Source: DATDAH01 sp963845425 (GTDB lineage: Bacteria; Actinomycetota; Acidimicrobiia; Acidimicrobiales; DATDAH01). From it: a stretch of DNA of 64,000 bases. Each line of letters starts with the position of its first letter. Position 1 is the first letter of the stretch. The notes below the pieces were generated by a model. It was not told the origin of the DNA and ran no database searches. It saw nothing but the letters and a program-made list of their open reading frames with translations. The translations under genes and the position numbers were made by a program. Location of the stretch: NCBI GenBank assembly GCA_963845425.1, contig CAWJSC010000017.1, positions 379,234 through 443,233 of the forward strand, in the 5' to 3' direction. Below, piece by piece: positions 40,936 through 49,413 of the stretch.

Positions 40936-41778
40936 GTGCAGATGCCGGTGGGTCCGCTGACCTTCGATGTCACGGTGGCCGGGCCCGAGGACGGGCCGGT
41001 CGTCATCCTGCTCCACGGCTTCCCGCAGGTGTCCGCCTGCTGGCGCCACGAGGTGCCGGTGCTGGCCGACGCTGGCTACCGGGTGCTGGCCCCGGACCAG
41101 CGGGGCTACTCACCGGGCGCCCGACCCGAGGGCGTGGCTGCCTACCACTCGACCGAGCTCACCGCCGACGTCCTGGGGTTGGCCGACGCCGTCGGAGCAG
41201 ATCGGTTCCACCTGGTCGGCCACGACTGGGGAGCAAGCATCGCCTGGCAACTGGCGGCCCGCCACGGGGACCGTCTCCTGTCGCTCACGGCCCTCTCGGT
41301 TCCTCACCCGCTGGCCTACGCCACCGCCCTGGCCTCACCGGCGACCGACCAGGAGGAACGGTCGTCCTACTTCCCGATGTTCCGGGCCGAGGGGGCAGAG
41401 GACGGCCTGCTGGCCAACGACGCCACCGGGCTGCGCATGATCTACGCGGCCAGCGGGCTCACCGACGAGGAGGCCGCCCCGCATCTGGCGGCCCTCTCGA
41501 GGCCCGACGCCCTCGGTGCGGCGCTGAACTGGTACCGGGCTGCCGGTGGCCACCTCATCGAGGGCCTGGAGCCGATCACCGTGCCCACCCTCCACGTCTG
41601 GAGCACCGCGGACCAGGCCCTGGGACGGGAGGGCGCCGAGGCGACCGGCGCCCAGGTCGAGGGCCCGTACCGCCTGGTCGTGCTGGAGGGCATCGACCAC
41701 TGGATCCCCGACCACGCCCCCGACGCCCTGAACGAGCTGCTGCTGTCACACTTGAGTGGCTTCGCTCGCGGTTCTTGA
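40936..41778 (+). CDS. Alpha/beta hydrolase, epoxide hydrolase-like
   Basis: A 280-residue hydrolase of the soluble epoxide hydrolase/haloalkane dehalogenase group. It has VILLHGFPQVSACWRHEV (HGFP oxyanion motif), PDQRGYSPGARP, and the nucleophile Asp in LVGHDWGASIAWQLAAR (about residue 99). The late LHVWSTADQALG (acid) and EGIDHWIPDHAPDALNELLL (His) complete the triad. Start GTG 40936. Its final codons and stop (HLSGFARGS) are encoded by the start of the left inverted repeat at 41752. Confidence 0.85.
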   Translation: MQMPVGPLTFDVTVAGPEDGPVVILLHGFPQVSACWRHEVPVLADAGYRVLAPDQRGYSPGARPEGVAAYHSTELTADVLGLADAVGADRFHLVGHDWGASIAWQLAARHGDRLLSLTALSVPHPLAYATALASPATDQEERSSYFPMFRAEGAEDGLLANDATGLRMIYAASGLTDEEAAPHLAALSRPDALGAALNWYRAAGGHLIEGLEPITVPTLHVWSTADQALGREGAEATGAQVEGPYRLVVLEGIDHWIPDHAPDALNELLLSHLSGFARGS

Positions 41779-41905
41779 GCGGACGGGGCCTCGCTCAGAT
41801 CCGGCCCGGCTCGCCCACGGGCGAGGTCGCTCGCTCAGCAACTCGGGCGTCGCCCTCGGGGGACGCCCCTCGTGCTGCTCCGCTCCGCTGCGCCGCGTCA
41901 CGGTT
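41752..41905 (+). repeat. 150-bp inverted repeat, left copy
   Basis: Matches 42362-42510 in inverted orientation along its length. Blocks of identity are 41756-41771 (GTGGCTTCGCTCGCGG), 41825-41844 (GGTCGCTCGCTCAGCAACTC, 20 bp) and 41873-41893 (21 bp, beginning TGCTGCTCCGCTCCG). It runs from inside the hydrolase 3' end to 25 bp before the SnoaL-like gene. No transposase-like ORF is present in it. Confidence 0.85.
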
Positions 41906-41929
41906 GGTCGAGGGGCCTACGGTGCGGGG

Positions 41930-42364
41930 ATGCAGAGCGTCCGGTCCCGCAGGGAAGCCGTGGTCCGGGAGCACATGGAGGCCGAGAACCGCCATGACTT
42001 CGACGCAGTCATCGCCACCTTCGACCACCCTCGTTACGAGCTGATCGCCACCGGGCAGATCCATGACGGTGAGGAGGCGGTCCGGGCGTACTTCGCCGCC
42101 ACCCGGGGAGCGTTCCCGGACCAGCGCAACGAGCTGATCGCCCTGCACTCGACCGACGACGGGGTCTGGGCCGAGTTCGACTTGCTGGGCACCCACGAGG
42201 GCCCGTTCCTCGGCTTCGAGCCGACGGGCCGGGAGTTCCGGTGCCGGATGGCCGCGTTCTTCGCCTTCGAGGACGAGAAGATCGTCGCCGAGCGCGTCTA
42301 CTTCGACTCGATGACCATCCTGAGCCAGCTCGGTCTCCTGAACGACGACGTAAGTCCCTCCTGA
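41930..42364 (+). CDS. SnoaL-like polyketide cyclase-fold protein
   Basis: A 144-residue protein with the cone-shaped NTF2-like fold: opening MEAENRHDFDAVIATFDHPRY, then EAVRAYFAATRGAFPDQRNE and the end GREFRCRMAAFFAFEDEKIV. Relatives include ester cyclases and many binding proteins, so the chemistry cannot be named. Start ATG 41930, with TACGGT at 41918-41923 spaced as a -10 box for a leaderless mRNA. It is the only gene between two inverted 150-bp repeats, and its stop is three bases inside the right one. Confidence 0.8.
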   Translation: MQSVRSRREAVVREHMEAENRHDFDAVIATFDHPRYELIATGQIHDGEEAVRAYFAATRGAFPDQRNELIALHSTDDGVWAEFDLLGTHEGPFLGFEPTGREFRCRMAAFFAFEDEKIVAERVYFDSMTILSQLGLLNDDVSPS

Positions 42365-42510
42365 GGCTGCGCAGCGGAGCGGAGCAGCATGGTGGACGTT
42401 CCACGACGGCGACGCCGGAGTTGCTGAGCGAGCGACCGGGTCCTGGTCCGACGCCGGGTCGGATCTGATCAGCGCGCTCGTGGCTCCGGACCGCGAGCGA
42501 AGCCACTCAA
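42362..42510 (-). repeat. 150-bp inverted repeat, right copy
   Basis: Inverted partner of 41752-41905; identity blocks are 42369-42389, 42418-42437 and the end 42495-42510. It begins at the SnoaL-like stop codon and ends over the stop codon of the LLM gene (TCA 42507-42509). The segment GGCGTCGCCGTCGTGGAAC (minus strand) also occurs at 25808-25826 between leuA and the monooxygenase. Confidence 0.85.
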
Positions 42511-43448
42511 TGCAGCAGGGGGAGCACATCGCGGCCGAGGGCCGCGAGCTGGTCGCAGAACTCGACCAGGGTGCGGCTCCGCGGCCGGACCTGCACGTGG
42601 CTGATCCCGAGGTCCTTGAACTCACGGATGCGCTCGGCCACCCGCTCGGGGGCGCCGTTGATGGTCCAGGGCCCGACGTCCCAGCCCGGCTCGCCGACAT
42701 AGAGCGGTTCGCAGATCGTGCCGAGGTCGATGGGGTCGTCGCCCCGAGCGGCCTTCCGGTGCTCCCTCAGGTAGTCGATGGCCCCGGCCAGCTCGTGACG
42801 GGGCGTGCCCTGGGGCAGCCAGCCGTCGCCGCGGGCCGTGGCGCGGCGCAGGGCGGGCTTGGACGAGCCGCCGACCCAGATGGGCAGGACCTCCTGGCGG
42901 GGCCGGGGCTGCAGGCCGACACCATCGACGGTGAAGTGCTCGCCACGGTAGCTGGGGTACTCGTCGGTGAACGCGGCCCGCAGGACGTCGATGCACTCGT
43001 CGGTGACCGCACCGCGGTGGGCGAAATCGGCCCCGAGCGCCGTGAACTCGCCTTCGACGTGCCCGGTGCCGACACCCAGGATGGTTCGGCCGCCGGACAG
43101 CTCGTCCAGGGTCAGGAAGGCCTTGGCCGACGCCAGCGGGTGCCGGTAGGCGGGGACGAAGACGTGGGAGAGCAGGCGCAGGCGCTGCGTCCGCGCGGCG
43201 ATCCACGCCAGGGTGGCCACGGTGTCGTACCAGATGGTCTGCATCCGTTCGGCCGGCTCGCGGGGAACGGCGATGTGGTCGCACACGGCCACGTAGAAGA
43301 GGCCCGCGGCCTCGCAGGCGTCGACCACCGCGCCCAGCTCGTCGGCGCCGGTGCCCTCCTCCCAGGGTTCGGCGTAGATGCGGCTCTGGGACTGGATGGG
43401 CAGTTGCAGGCCGACCTCGAGTCGGCCGGGGGTGATGATCGAGGTCAC
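42507..43448 (-). CDS. LLM-class flavin/F420-dependent oxidoreductase
   Basis: A 313-residue luciferase-like TIM-barrel oxidoreductase. It has AAGLFYVAVCDHIAVPREPA, LRLLSHVFVPAYRHPLASAK, ELSGGRTILGVGTGHVEGEF (the usual cofactor-side motif) and LPIWVGGSSKPALRRATARG. Actinobacterial members of this subclass generally use F420. The start ATG 43446-43448 is the only good one. Monocistronic; its stop is within the right inverted repeat. Substrate unknown. Confidence 0.85.
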   Translation of the reverse strand: MTSIITPGRLEVGLQLPIQSQSRIYAEPWEEGTGADELGAVVDACEAAGLFYVAVCDHIAVPREPAERMQTIWYDTVATLAWIAARTQRLRLLSHVFVPAYRHPLASAKAFLTLDELSGGRTILGVGTGHVEGEFTALGADFAHRGAVTDECIDVLRAAFTDEYPSYRGEHFTVDGVGLQPRPRQEVLPIWVGGSSKPALRRATARGDGWLPQGTPRHELAGAIDYLREHRKAARGDDPIDLGTICEPLYVGEPGWDVGPWTINGAPERVAERIREFKDLGISHVQVRPRSRTLVEFCDQLAALGRDVLPLLH

Positions 43449-43527
43449 GCCGGGATCGTGCCACAGGGACCGACCCTGGCCCGCAGCCGCTCGGACTCTC
43501 CTGCGCCCGCCCCGCCGGCCGGACGCC

Positions 43528-45222
43528 CTACGGGAGCGGCGGGTCGTCGGCCAGGTCCTGGTCGGTGGCCCGGGGGTACCACGTGTCTAGGTGCTCGGCC
43601 CGGTAGGTCTGCCAACCGAGGTCGCCATCGGAGAGCACGCGGATGCTGAGCAGGATCTGGTCGGTCGCCCGGTCCACCTCCACGATCAGCGCCGTGTTCC
43701 GGTCCACGGTCTCGTTGACGACCGCCCCGTGGGTGATGAGGACATGGCTCCCGCCGATGTTGTCGGCGTCACCGAGGAAGTCGGCGTAGACCGGGCCTGC
43801 GGGCGTGTCGATGCGGTGCTCCCACACCTGGCGGGCGGTCCAGGTCGACGGCGGGCCGGAGCGGTCCAACTCGTAGAGCACGGCTCGGCTGTACGGCGCG
43901 GGGGCCTCGGACTTGTCGTCGGTGGCCACGGGGCGCTGGGAGCCGTTGTCATACAGCAGGATCGTGCCGTCCGGCTGCACCTCGGGCGCGTGCTGGCGGT
44001 AGAACCACTCGCCCTCGGTCAGCTCGAAGTCGAGGCCGGGACCCAGTTGCCAGAGGACCTCGCCGGCGGGGCCGGCCTCGTCGGCCTCCCACCGCAGCGC
44101 CATCACCGAGCTGAGGTTCCGGGCCGACACCAGGACGGTGTTCTCCGCCTCGAAGAGGGTCGCCGAGTTGCCGTGGGACCAGTCGACGAAGACCCGGTCG
44201 CCGGTGGCGATGGCGTCGGTCTTCAGATTGCACTGCTGGGACCCGGGCTGCGCGCGGGGGTCGATGGCGTCGAAGAGGCTCACCGCGTGGACGACCTCGC
44301 CCGCCGCGGTGTACTCGATGACGACATCGCCGCGCTGGGGCCGCACCGTCGGGTCGTCGAAGGGCTCCGGTGGGCACCCGGGGTCCTCGAAGCCCCGGTA
44401 GGTGCGCACCTCCTGGCTGAGGGCGAGGAAGTTCCCGTTGGGGAGGGGCGACGCCACCTCGTGGTGCAGGCGGGGGGTGTCGATCACCACGGCGCCGTCG
44501 ACATAGGTCGGGTGGCCGAAGCGGTCGACCTGTCCGGCCCGCACCCGCGTGGTGGTCGTCCAGTCGCGTACGACCCGGCCCAGCACGTCGATCTCCCGAG
44601 CGCCGATGTTGCCGACGTTGAACAGCAGATCGCCGTCGGGCAGTTGACGGGCGTCAGAGATGAGCTGGTCGTCCTGGTGGTACCAGACGACCTCGCCCTC
44701 GTCGTCGACGGCGATCAGGTTGCCGGGATGGTCCACGGAGAGGTCCGAGGGGGTGGCGTTGAACAGGGTGACGCCGGGGCGGGGTTCGCCGTCGAGCTGG
44801 GTGTCGACCACCGGGAGGTCGGCGGGCAGAGAGCCGGTGCCGAACCGGATCTCGCCGTCGAGGCCGGCCAGCGCCGGGTCACCCCGGAGCCGGAGGTCGT
44901 AGGTGGTCTCGGGCCGTAGCCCCACGAGCGCGAGGGTGTGACGGCGGCGGGACCGACCGGACGCCGGCACCACCACCCGGTGCCCCGCGGTGGTGGCGAC
45001 GAGCCGGACGCGGGTCGGCCGGTCCGCGTCGACCCGGACGACCGCGGTGAGGACACTGTTGGGCCCCGGCTCGACCGTGACGCTGACGCCATCGCCCCTG
45101 ACGGTGACCGGCTCGGAGGGGACGACGGGCCGCGGCGCGTCCGGCTCGGCGTCGTCCCCGCCGGTGCAGCCCGCCATCGCGGCCAGGAGCAGGAGGGCGG
45201 CCGATGCCCGCCGAAGGGTCAC
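43528..45222 (-). CDS. Arylsulfotransferase-like lipoprotein
   Basis: A 564-residue exported protein with lipobox in MTLRRASAALLLLAAMAGC. After a fibronectin-like N-terminal region (about 40-115) it has a six-bladed propeller of the ASST type: VWYHQDDQLISDARQLPDGD, HEVASPLPNGNFLALSQE, the active-site-like DWSHGNSATLFEAENTVLVS, and YRQHAPEVQPDGTILLYDNG. The His residues of these motifs correspond to those of PAPS-independent aryl sulfotransferases, which move sulfate between phenols; activity is not certain. It is divergent from the SDR at 45243. Confidence 0.8.
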   Translation of the reverse strand: MTLRRASAALLLLAAMAGCTGGDDAEPDAPRPVVPSEPVTVRGDGVSVTVEPGPNSVLTAVVRVDADRPTRVRLVATTAGHRVVVPASGRSRRRHTLALVGLRPETTYDLRLRGDPALAGLDGEIRFGTGSLPADLPVVDTQLDGEPRPGVTLFNATPSDLSVDHPGNLIAVDDEGEVVWYHQDDQLISDARQLPDGDLLFNVGNIGAREIDVLGRVVRDWTTTTRVRAGQVDRFGHPTYVDGAVVIDTPRLHHEVASPLPNGNFLALSQEVRTYRGFEDPGCPPEPFDDPTVRPQRGDVVIEYTAAGEVVHAVSLFDAIDPRAQPGSQQCNLKTDAIATGDRVFVDWSHGNSATLFEAENTVLVSARNLSSVMALRWEADEAGPAGEVLWQLGPGLDFELTEGEWFYRQHAPEVQPDGTILLYDNGSQRPVATDDKSEAPAPYSRAVLYELDRSGPPSTWTARQVWEHRIDTPAGPVYADFLGDADNIGGSHVLITHGAVVNETVDRNTALIVEVDRATDQILLSIRVLSDGDLGWQTYRAEHLDTWYPRATDQDLADDPPLP

Positions 45223-45242
45223 GGACGCGAGAGGGTAGGACC

Positions 45243-45998
45243 ATGAGCGAACGCTTCGAGGATCGGGTCGCCGTGGTCACCGGGTCGGCGTCGGGCATCG
45301 GGCGGGCCACCGCCGAGCGGTTGGCCGCCGAGGGGGCGACGGTGGTCGCCGTGGACCGAGACGCCGCCGGCCTGCAGGCCACCGTGGCGGGGATCGTGGA
45401 CGGCGGCGGTCGGGCTGAGGCCCGAGAGCTCGACGTGTCGGATCCCGACGCCTGCGGCGCGCTGGTCGACGGGGTGGTGGGCGATCACGGGCGTCTCGAC
45501 GTGCTGGCCAATGTGGCCGGGGTGCTGAGGTTCGCCCACGTCACCGAGCACACCCGGGCCGACTGGGAGCAGACGCTGGCGGTGAACCTCTCGGGCCCCT
45601 GGTTCCTCATGCAGGCCACCCTGCCCCACTTGGAGGCGACCCGGGGCAACATCGTCAACGTGGCCTCGGCCGCCGGGTTGGTGGGCCAGGCCTACACCTC
45701 GGCCTATTGCGCATCGAAGGGCGGCCTGGTCCTGCTCACCAAGTCGGTAGCGGTCGAGTACGCCGCCCGCAAGGTCCGGGTGAACTGCGTCTGTCCGGGC
45801 CAGGTCGACACCAACCTGCTGGCCGACTTCACGTTCCCGGAGGCGGCGGACCAGCGTTTGCTGGACAAGCTCCTGCCCCTCGTGCGGGGGGCCGCGTCGG
45901 AGGAGATCGCCATCCTGATCGCCTACCTGGCGTCCGACGACGCCCGGTACGTCACCGGTGCGGCCTGGCCGATCGACGGCGGCCAGACCGCGGGCTGA
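45243..45998 (+). CDS. Short-chain dehydrogenase/reductase
   Basis: A classical SDR of 251 residues: VVTGSASGIGRATAERLAAE (cofactor loop), NVAGVLRFAHVTEHTRADW, catalytic Ser in NVASAAGL and YCASKGGLVLLTK. It ends GAAWPIDGGQTAG. The Asp in VVAVDRDAAG after strand 2 favours NAD(H). Start ATG 45243; an upstream in-frame start would overlap the divergent lipoprotein. Substrate unknown; the neighbours suggest alcohol or steroid-like catabolism. Confidence 0.88.
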   Translation: MSERFEDRVAVVTGSASGIGRATAERLAAEGATVVAVDRDAAGLQATVAGIVDGGGRAEARELDVSDPDACGALVDGVVGDHGRLDVLANVAGVLRFAHVTEHTRADWEQTLAVNLSGPWFLMQATLPHLEATRGNIVNVASAAGLVGQAYTSAYCASKGGLVLLTKSVAVEYAARKVRVNCVCPGQVDTNLLADFTFPEAADQRLLDKLLPLVRGAASEEIAILIAYLASDDARYVTGAAWPIDGGQTAG

Positions 45999-46079
45999 CC
46001 GCCGGTGTCAGCCGGCGGCGGGGAGGGCGCCCGGTGCGCGGTCTCGGCGGCGTGGGCACCGCCGAGACCGGCCCGTAGG

Positions 46080-46631
46080 TCAGGCGTTGACGACGCGCAG
46101 GACGACGTGGCCCGCGCTGGCCGTCTGGCCCGTCTGGCCCGTGTAGCGGAAGCCGTCGACGGCGATGCGGTAGCGGTTCCCGGCGAAGGCCCGGAACTCC
46201 ACCCGGCTCTGAAGGTTGTTGGCGCCGGGGGTGTCGTCGTTGGACGCGATTCGGCGCAGCGTGCGCAGCGTGCGGCCGCGGTAGACCCCGAGCAGGGTGT
46301 CGAAGTTGCTGTCCCGGGTCGTGATGACCACGTCACGCGTGAAGGCCGCGGTCCAGGTCCACCAGACCGAGTGACCGCCCGCGTTCTGGGACGCGTGACG
46401 GGGCTCGTTGGGCTGGCGGGTGGCGCCGACGGTCGTGCCCTCGAACCGCCCGGGGCGGGGGATGGTGGTCGCGTTGGCGAAGTTGTCGTTCACCGGACGG
46501 GCCACCTCGGCTGCGCTGGGAACGGCGCTCCGATCGTCCGGGAGCGGTTCGGCCGCCACGGCGGGCGCCGCCGTCAGGGCCATCACCACCGCGAGAATCA
46601 GGGACAACGGTGCTCGTAGGTGCTTGCTCAT
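46080..46631 (-). CDS. Secreted beta-sandwich (pre-peptidase-like) protein
   Basis: A 183-residue exported protein. MSKHLRAPLSLILAVVMALT...APAVAAEP is a Sec signal with an AVA-A cleavage site. The mature part is one domain with VNDNFANATTIPRPGRFEGT, HASQNAGGHSVWWTWTAAFT, SNFDTLLGVYRG and YRIAVDGFRYTG, a pattern common in extracellular bacterial pre-peptidase C-terminal-like domains. It stands alone, not attached to an enzyme. Start ATG 46629-46631 has GGAGG upstream. Divergent from the alcohol dehydrogenase across 158 bp. Confidence 0.8.
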   Translation of the reverse strand: MSKHLRAPLSLILAVVMALTAAPAVAAEPLPDDRSAVPSAAEVARPVNDNFANATTIPRPGRFEGTTVGATRQPNEPRHASQNAGGHSVWWTWTAAFTRDVVITTRDSNFDTLLGVYRGRTLRTLRRIASNDDTPGANNLQSRVEFRAFAGNRYRIAVDGFRYTGQTGQTASAGHVVLRVVNA

Positions 46632-46748
46632 GGCTTGCCTCCACTTCCTCGTCGGGAGCCAACGGTAGGTCCGACGTCTCCGAGAAGGACAGGGCCTTTG
46701 GGCCCGTCGCGACCGGGACTGCTCCCGGTGCGGTCCCTGCGGCCTAAC

Positions 46749-46763
46749 CTGACGACCCGTCAG
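46749..46763. promoter_or_regulatory. CTGAC-N5-GTCAG inverted repeat before the alcohol dehydrogenase
   Basis: CTGAC GACCC GTCAG, 27 bp before the ATG at 46790. TAACCT at 46745-46750 could be a -10 box, which the repeat would cover. The same inverted repeat with a different centre (ACTCC) lies at 51038, before the acyl-CoA dehydrogenases. Size and symmetry suit a TetR-family repressor, but no such gene is in the window. Confidence 0.55.
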
Positions 46764-46789
46764 ATCCACCACTCCGGGGGGCATCGCAG

Positions 46790-47863
46790 ATGAGGGCCAT
46801 CGTGTTCGACGGCAGGACCGCCGCCGTCGCCACCGACGTCGAGGTGCGGGCCACCGCACCCACCGAGGTGAAGGTGCGCATGGTCTCGGCCGGCGTGTGC
46901 CACAGCGACCTGTCGGTCATCGACGGCACCATCCCGTTCCCGCCCCCGGTGGTCATGGGCCACGAGGGCGCGGGAATCGTCGAGGAGGTGGGCTCGGAGG
47001 TCACGGGCCTCGCCCAGGGCGACCACGTGGTGATGACGACGCTCGCCTATTGCGGCTCGTGCTCCGCGTGTGACACCGGCAACCCGACCTGGTGCCGGGG
47101 GAGCTTCGGCCAGCTCAACCAACCCTTCACCGTCAATGGGGAACCGGCGTACCAGTTCGCGGCCAACTCGGCCTTCGCCGAGTACACGGTGGTCAGCTCC
47201 CGGCAGGTGGTGAAGATCGACGACAGCGTGCCCCTGACCTCGGCCTGTCTCATCGGCTGCGGTGTGATCACCGGGGCCGGGGCCGTGCTGAACCGGGCCA
47301 ACGTCCTGCCGGGCCAGGACGTGGCGGTGTTCGGCGTCGGCGGTATCGGCCTCAATGTCATCCAGGCCGCCCGCATCCGCAACGCGGGGCGCATCATCGC
47401 CGTGGACACCCTCCCGCAGAAGGAAGAGCTGGCTCGCACCTTCGGGGCCACCGACTTCGTTCTCGCCGGTCCGGACGCCAACGCCGTCAAGGCGATCCGG
47501 GACCTGACCGGTGGCGGGGTCGACTGGTCCTTCGAGTGCGTCGGCCACCCGGCGGTCATCGCCGACGCGGTGAAGTGCCTCGACTGGGGCGGCAACTGCG
47601 TGATCATCGGCGTGCCCGGGCCCGAGGCCGAGCTCACCGGTATCCGGGTCAACCACCTCATGCAGATCGACCGGGGGATCATGGGTTGCCGCTACGGCTC
47701 GACCAAGCCCCACCGCGACATCCCGCTGTTCATCCAGCTCTACCTGGACGGCCGACTGAAGCTCGACGAACTGGTCACGCAGACCTATCCGCTGGAGGAG
47801 TTCGAGACCGTGGTCCACGACATGCACGAAGGCAAGCTGGCCCGCGGGGTGCTGACCTTCTGA
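46790..47863 (+). CDS. Zinc-dependent alcohol dehydrogenase (MDR)
   Basis: A 357-residue medium-chain dehydrogenase. Catalytic zinc ligands are Cys37 (SAGVCHSD), His58-Glu59 (GHEGAG) and a later Cys in SACLIGCGV. The structural zinc set is complete (Cys88, 91, 94, 102 in YCGSCSACDTGNPTWC). The NAD fold is VAVFGVGGIGLNVIQAA followed by Asp in IIAVDTLPQK, favouring NAD. It resembles NDMA-dependent and class III-type actinobacterial alcohol dehydrogenases. The stop overlaps the next SDR start (TGATG), starting a four-gene run ADH-SDR-SDR-LLM. Confidence 0.9.
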   Translation: MRAIVFDGRTAAVATDVEVRATAPTEVKVRMVSAGVCHSDLSVIDGTIPFPPPVVMGHEGAGIVEEVGSEVTGLAQGDHVVMTTLAYCGSCSACDTGNPTWCRGSFGQLNQPFTVNGEPAYQFAANSAFAEYTVVSSRQVVKIDDSVPLTSACLIGCGVITGAGAVLNRANVLPGQDVAVFGVGGIGLNVIQAARIRNAGRIIAVDTLPQKEELARTFGATDFVLAGPDANAVKAIRDLTGGGVDWSFECVGHPAVIADAVKCLDWGGNCVIIGVPGPEAELTGIRVNHLMQIDRGIMGCRYGSTKPHRDIPLFIQLYLDGRLKLDELVTQTYPLEEFETVVHDMHEGKLARGVLTF

Positions 47864-48627
47864 TGACGACCTCCTACGACCGCTTCACGGACAAGGTGGC
47901 CATCGTCACCGGGGCGGGCTCGGGCATCGGCCAGGCCGTGGCCGAGCGCCTGGCCGCCGAGGGGGCGACCGTGGCCGCCTTCGACCTCAACCACGAGGCC
48001 ACCGAGGCCACCGTGGCCGGCATCACGGCCGCCGGCGGGACGGCCACGGCCCACGCCGTCGACGTGAGCGACGAGACCTCCGTCGCCGAGGGGGTCGCCG
48101 CGGCCGTCGAGGCCCACGGCCGGCCCCACGTGGTCTGCAACATCGCCGGGATCGGTACCTTCGCCTGGACCCATGAGATGTCCCTCGACCTGTGGGACCG
48201 GATCATCGGCGTCAACCTCACCGGCACCTTCCTCATGTGCCGGGCCACCATCCCGCACCTGCTGGACGGTGGCGGGGTCATCGTCAACACGGCGTCGACC
48301 GCGGGCCTGTTCGGCCAGCCGTGGAGCGCGGCCTACTGCAGCTCCAAGGGCGGGGTCATCCTCATGACCAAGGCCCTGGCCACCGAGTACGAGGCCACGC
48401 CGCTCCGGGTCAACGCGGTGGCCCCCGGTGGGGTCGAGACGCCCATCCAGAAGGACTTCTACGACGTGCCCGAGGGAGGCGACGGCAAGAAGCTCTTCAA
48501 GATGATGACCAAGAAGGGCATGTGCACACCCGACGAGGTGGCTGCGACGTTCGCCCACGTGGCCTGCGACGAGTCGGCCTACATGAACGGCTCGATCGTG
48601 GTCATCGACGGCGGCATCACGGCCTAG
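47863..48627 (+). CDS. Short-chain dehydrogenase/reductase
   Basis: A 254-residue classical SDR: IVTGAGSGIGQAVAERLAAE, NIAGIGTFAWTHEMSLDLWD, Ser in NTASTAGLFG, YCSSKGGVILMTK and the end GSIVVIDGGITA. Asp in AAFDLNHEA suggests NAD(H). The ATG overlaps the ADH stop by one base, so the two are made together; an alcohol oxidised by the ADH or a hydroxyacyl-CoA may be the shared pathway. Substrate not identifiable. Confidence 0.88.
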   Translation: MTTSYDRFTDKVAIVTGAGSGIGQAVAERLAAEGATVAAFDLNHEATEATVAGITAAGGTATAHAVDVSDETSVAEGVAAAVEAHGRPHVVCNIAGIGTFAWTHEMSLDLWDRIIGVNLTGTFLMCRATIPHLLDGGGVIVNTASTAGLFGQPWSAAYCSSKGGVILMTKALATEYEATPLRVNAVAPGGVETPIQKDFYDVPEGGDGKKLFKMMTKKGMCTPDEVAATFAHVACDESAYMNGSIVVIDGGITA

Positions 48628-48654
48628 GACGGCCTGAGGGCCGGGGGGACAGAC

Positions 48655-49413
48655 ATGGGCACCTACTGCGTCACGGGCTCGGCCCGGGGCATCGGCGGCG
48701 CGATCCGCGCCCGCATCGAGGCCGAGGGCCACTCGGTCATCGGGGTGGACCTGGCCGACCAGGAGGTGACGGCCGATCTGTCCACCCCGGACGGCCGGGC
48801 GGCAGCCATCGCCGCCGTCGAGGCCGTAGCGGGTGGCGTCCTCGACGGGCTGGTGGTCTGTGCGGGCCTGCCGCCGACCTTCAAGCCCACCGAGACGATC
48901 GCCCAGGTCAACTACTTCGCGGCCGTCGAGGTGCTCGACGCCCTGAAGCCGATGCTCGAGCGGGCCGACGCCGGCGCCGCGGTGGCCATCTCCTCGAACT
49001 CCCTCGGCACCGTCCCCGAGGCCGACGAGCCGCTGATGGGCCCGCTGCTGGCCGGGGACGTGGACGCCGCGGTTGCCGCGGCGTCGACCCTGCACGGCAT
49101 CGAGGTCTACGGGATGTCCAAGCGGGCGCTGGCCCGGGCCGTGCGCCGCCGGGCCCCGAGCTGGGCCGAGTCCGGGGTCCGACTGAACGCCGTCGCGCCC
49201 GGCGCAACGCAGACCGCGCTGTTGCAGGCCACCATCGACGATCCCGAGGTGGGGCCGTTCGTCGAGGACTTCCCCATCCCCGTCGGGCGACGGGGGACCG
49301 TGGATGACATCGCCGAGGCGGTGTGGTTCGTGCTCGAGGCGTCCTTCATGGTGGGCTCGGTGGTCTTCGTCGACGGCGGCAGCGACGCCCAGATGCGCCC
49401 GGACGTGGTCTGA
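48655..49413 (+). CDS. Short-chain dehydrogenase, 3-alpha-hydroxysteroid dehydrogenase-like
   Basis: A 252-residue SDR with CVTGSARGIGGAIRARIEAE, a short second strand ending in VDLADQEVTADLSTPDGR, and AISSNSLGTVPEAD. The active site is YGMSKRALARAVRRRA, and it ends VGSVVFVDGGSDAQMRP. The compact N-terminal half and YGxSK motif resemble 3-alpha-HSD/carbonyl reductase-type SDRs. It lies 27 bp after the previous SDR and abuts the next gene with no gap. Confidence 0.82.
   Translation: MGTYCVTGSARGIGGAIRARIEAEGHSVIGVDLADQEVTADLSTPDGRAAAIAAVEAVAGGVLDGLVVCAGLPPTFKPTETIAQVNYFAAVEVLDALKPMLERADAGAAVAISSNSLGTVPEADEPLMGPLLAGDVDAAVAAASTLHGIEVYGMSKRALARAVRRRAPSWAESGVRLNAVAPGATQTALLQATIDDPEVGPFVEDFPIPVGRRGTVDDIAEAVWFVLEASFMVGSVVFVDGGSDAQMRPDVV

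Noticed and set aside
41752..42510. Insertion sequence around the SnoaL-like gene
   Set aside because: No transposase, no clear target duplication; the repeats are imperfect and related pieces occur singly elsewhere, so a dispersed-repeat origin is more likely than an IS.
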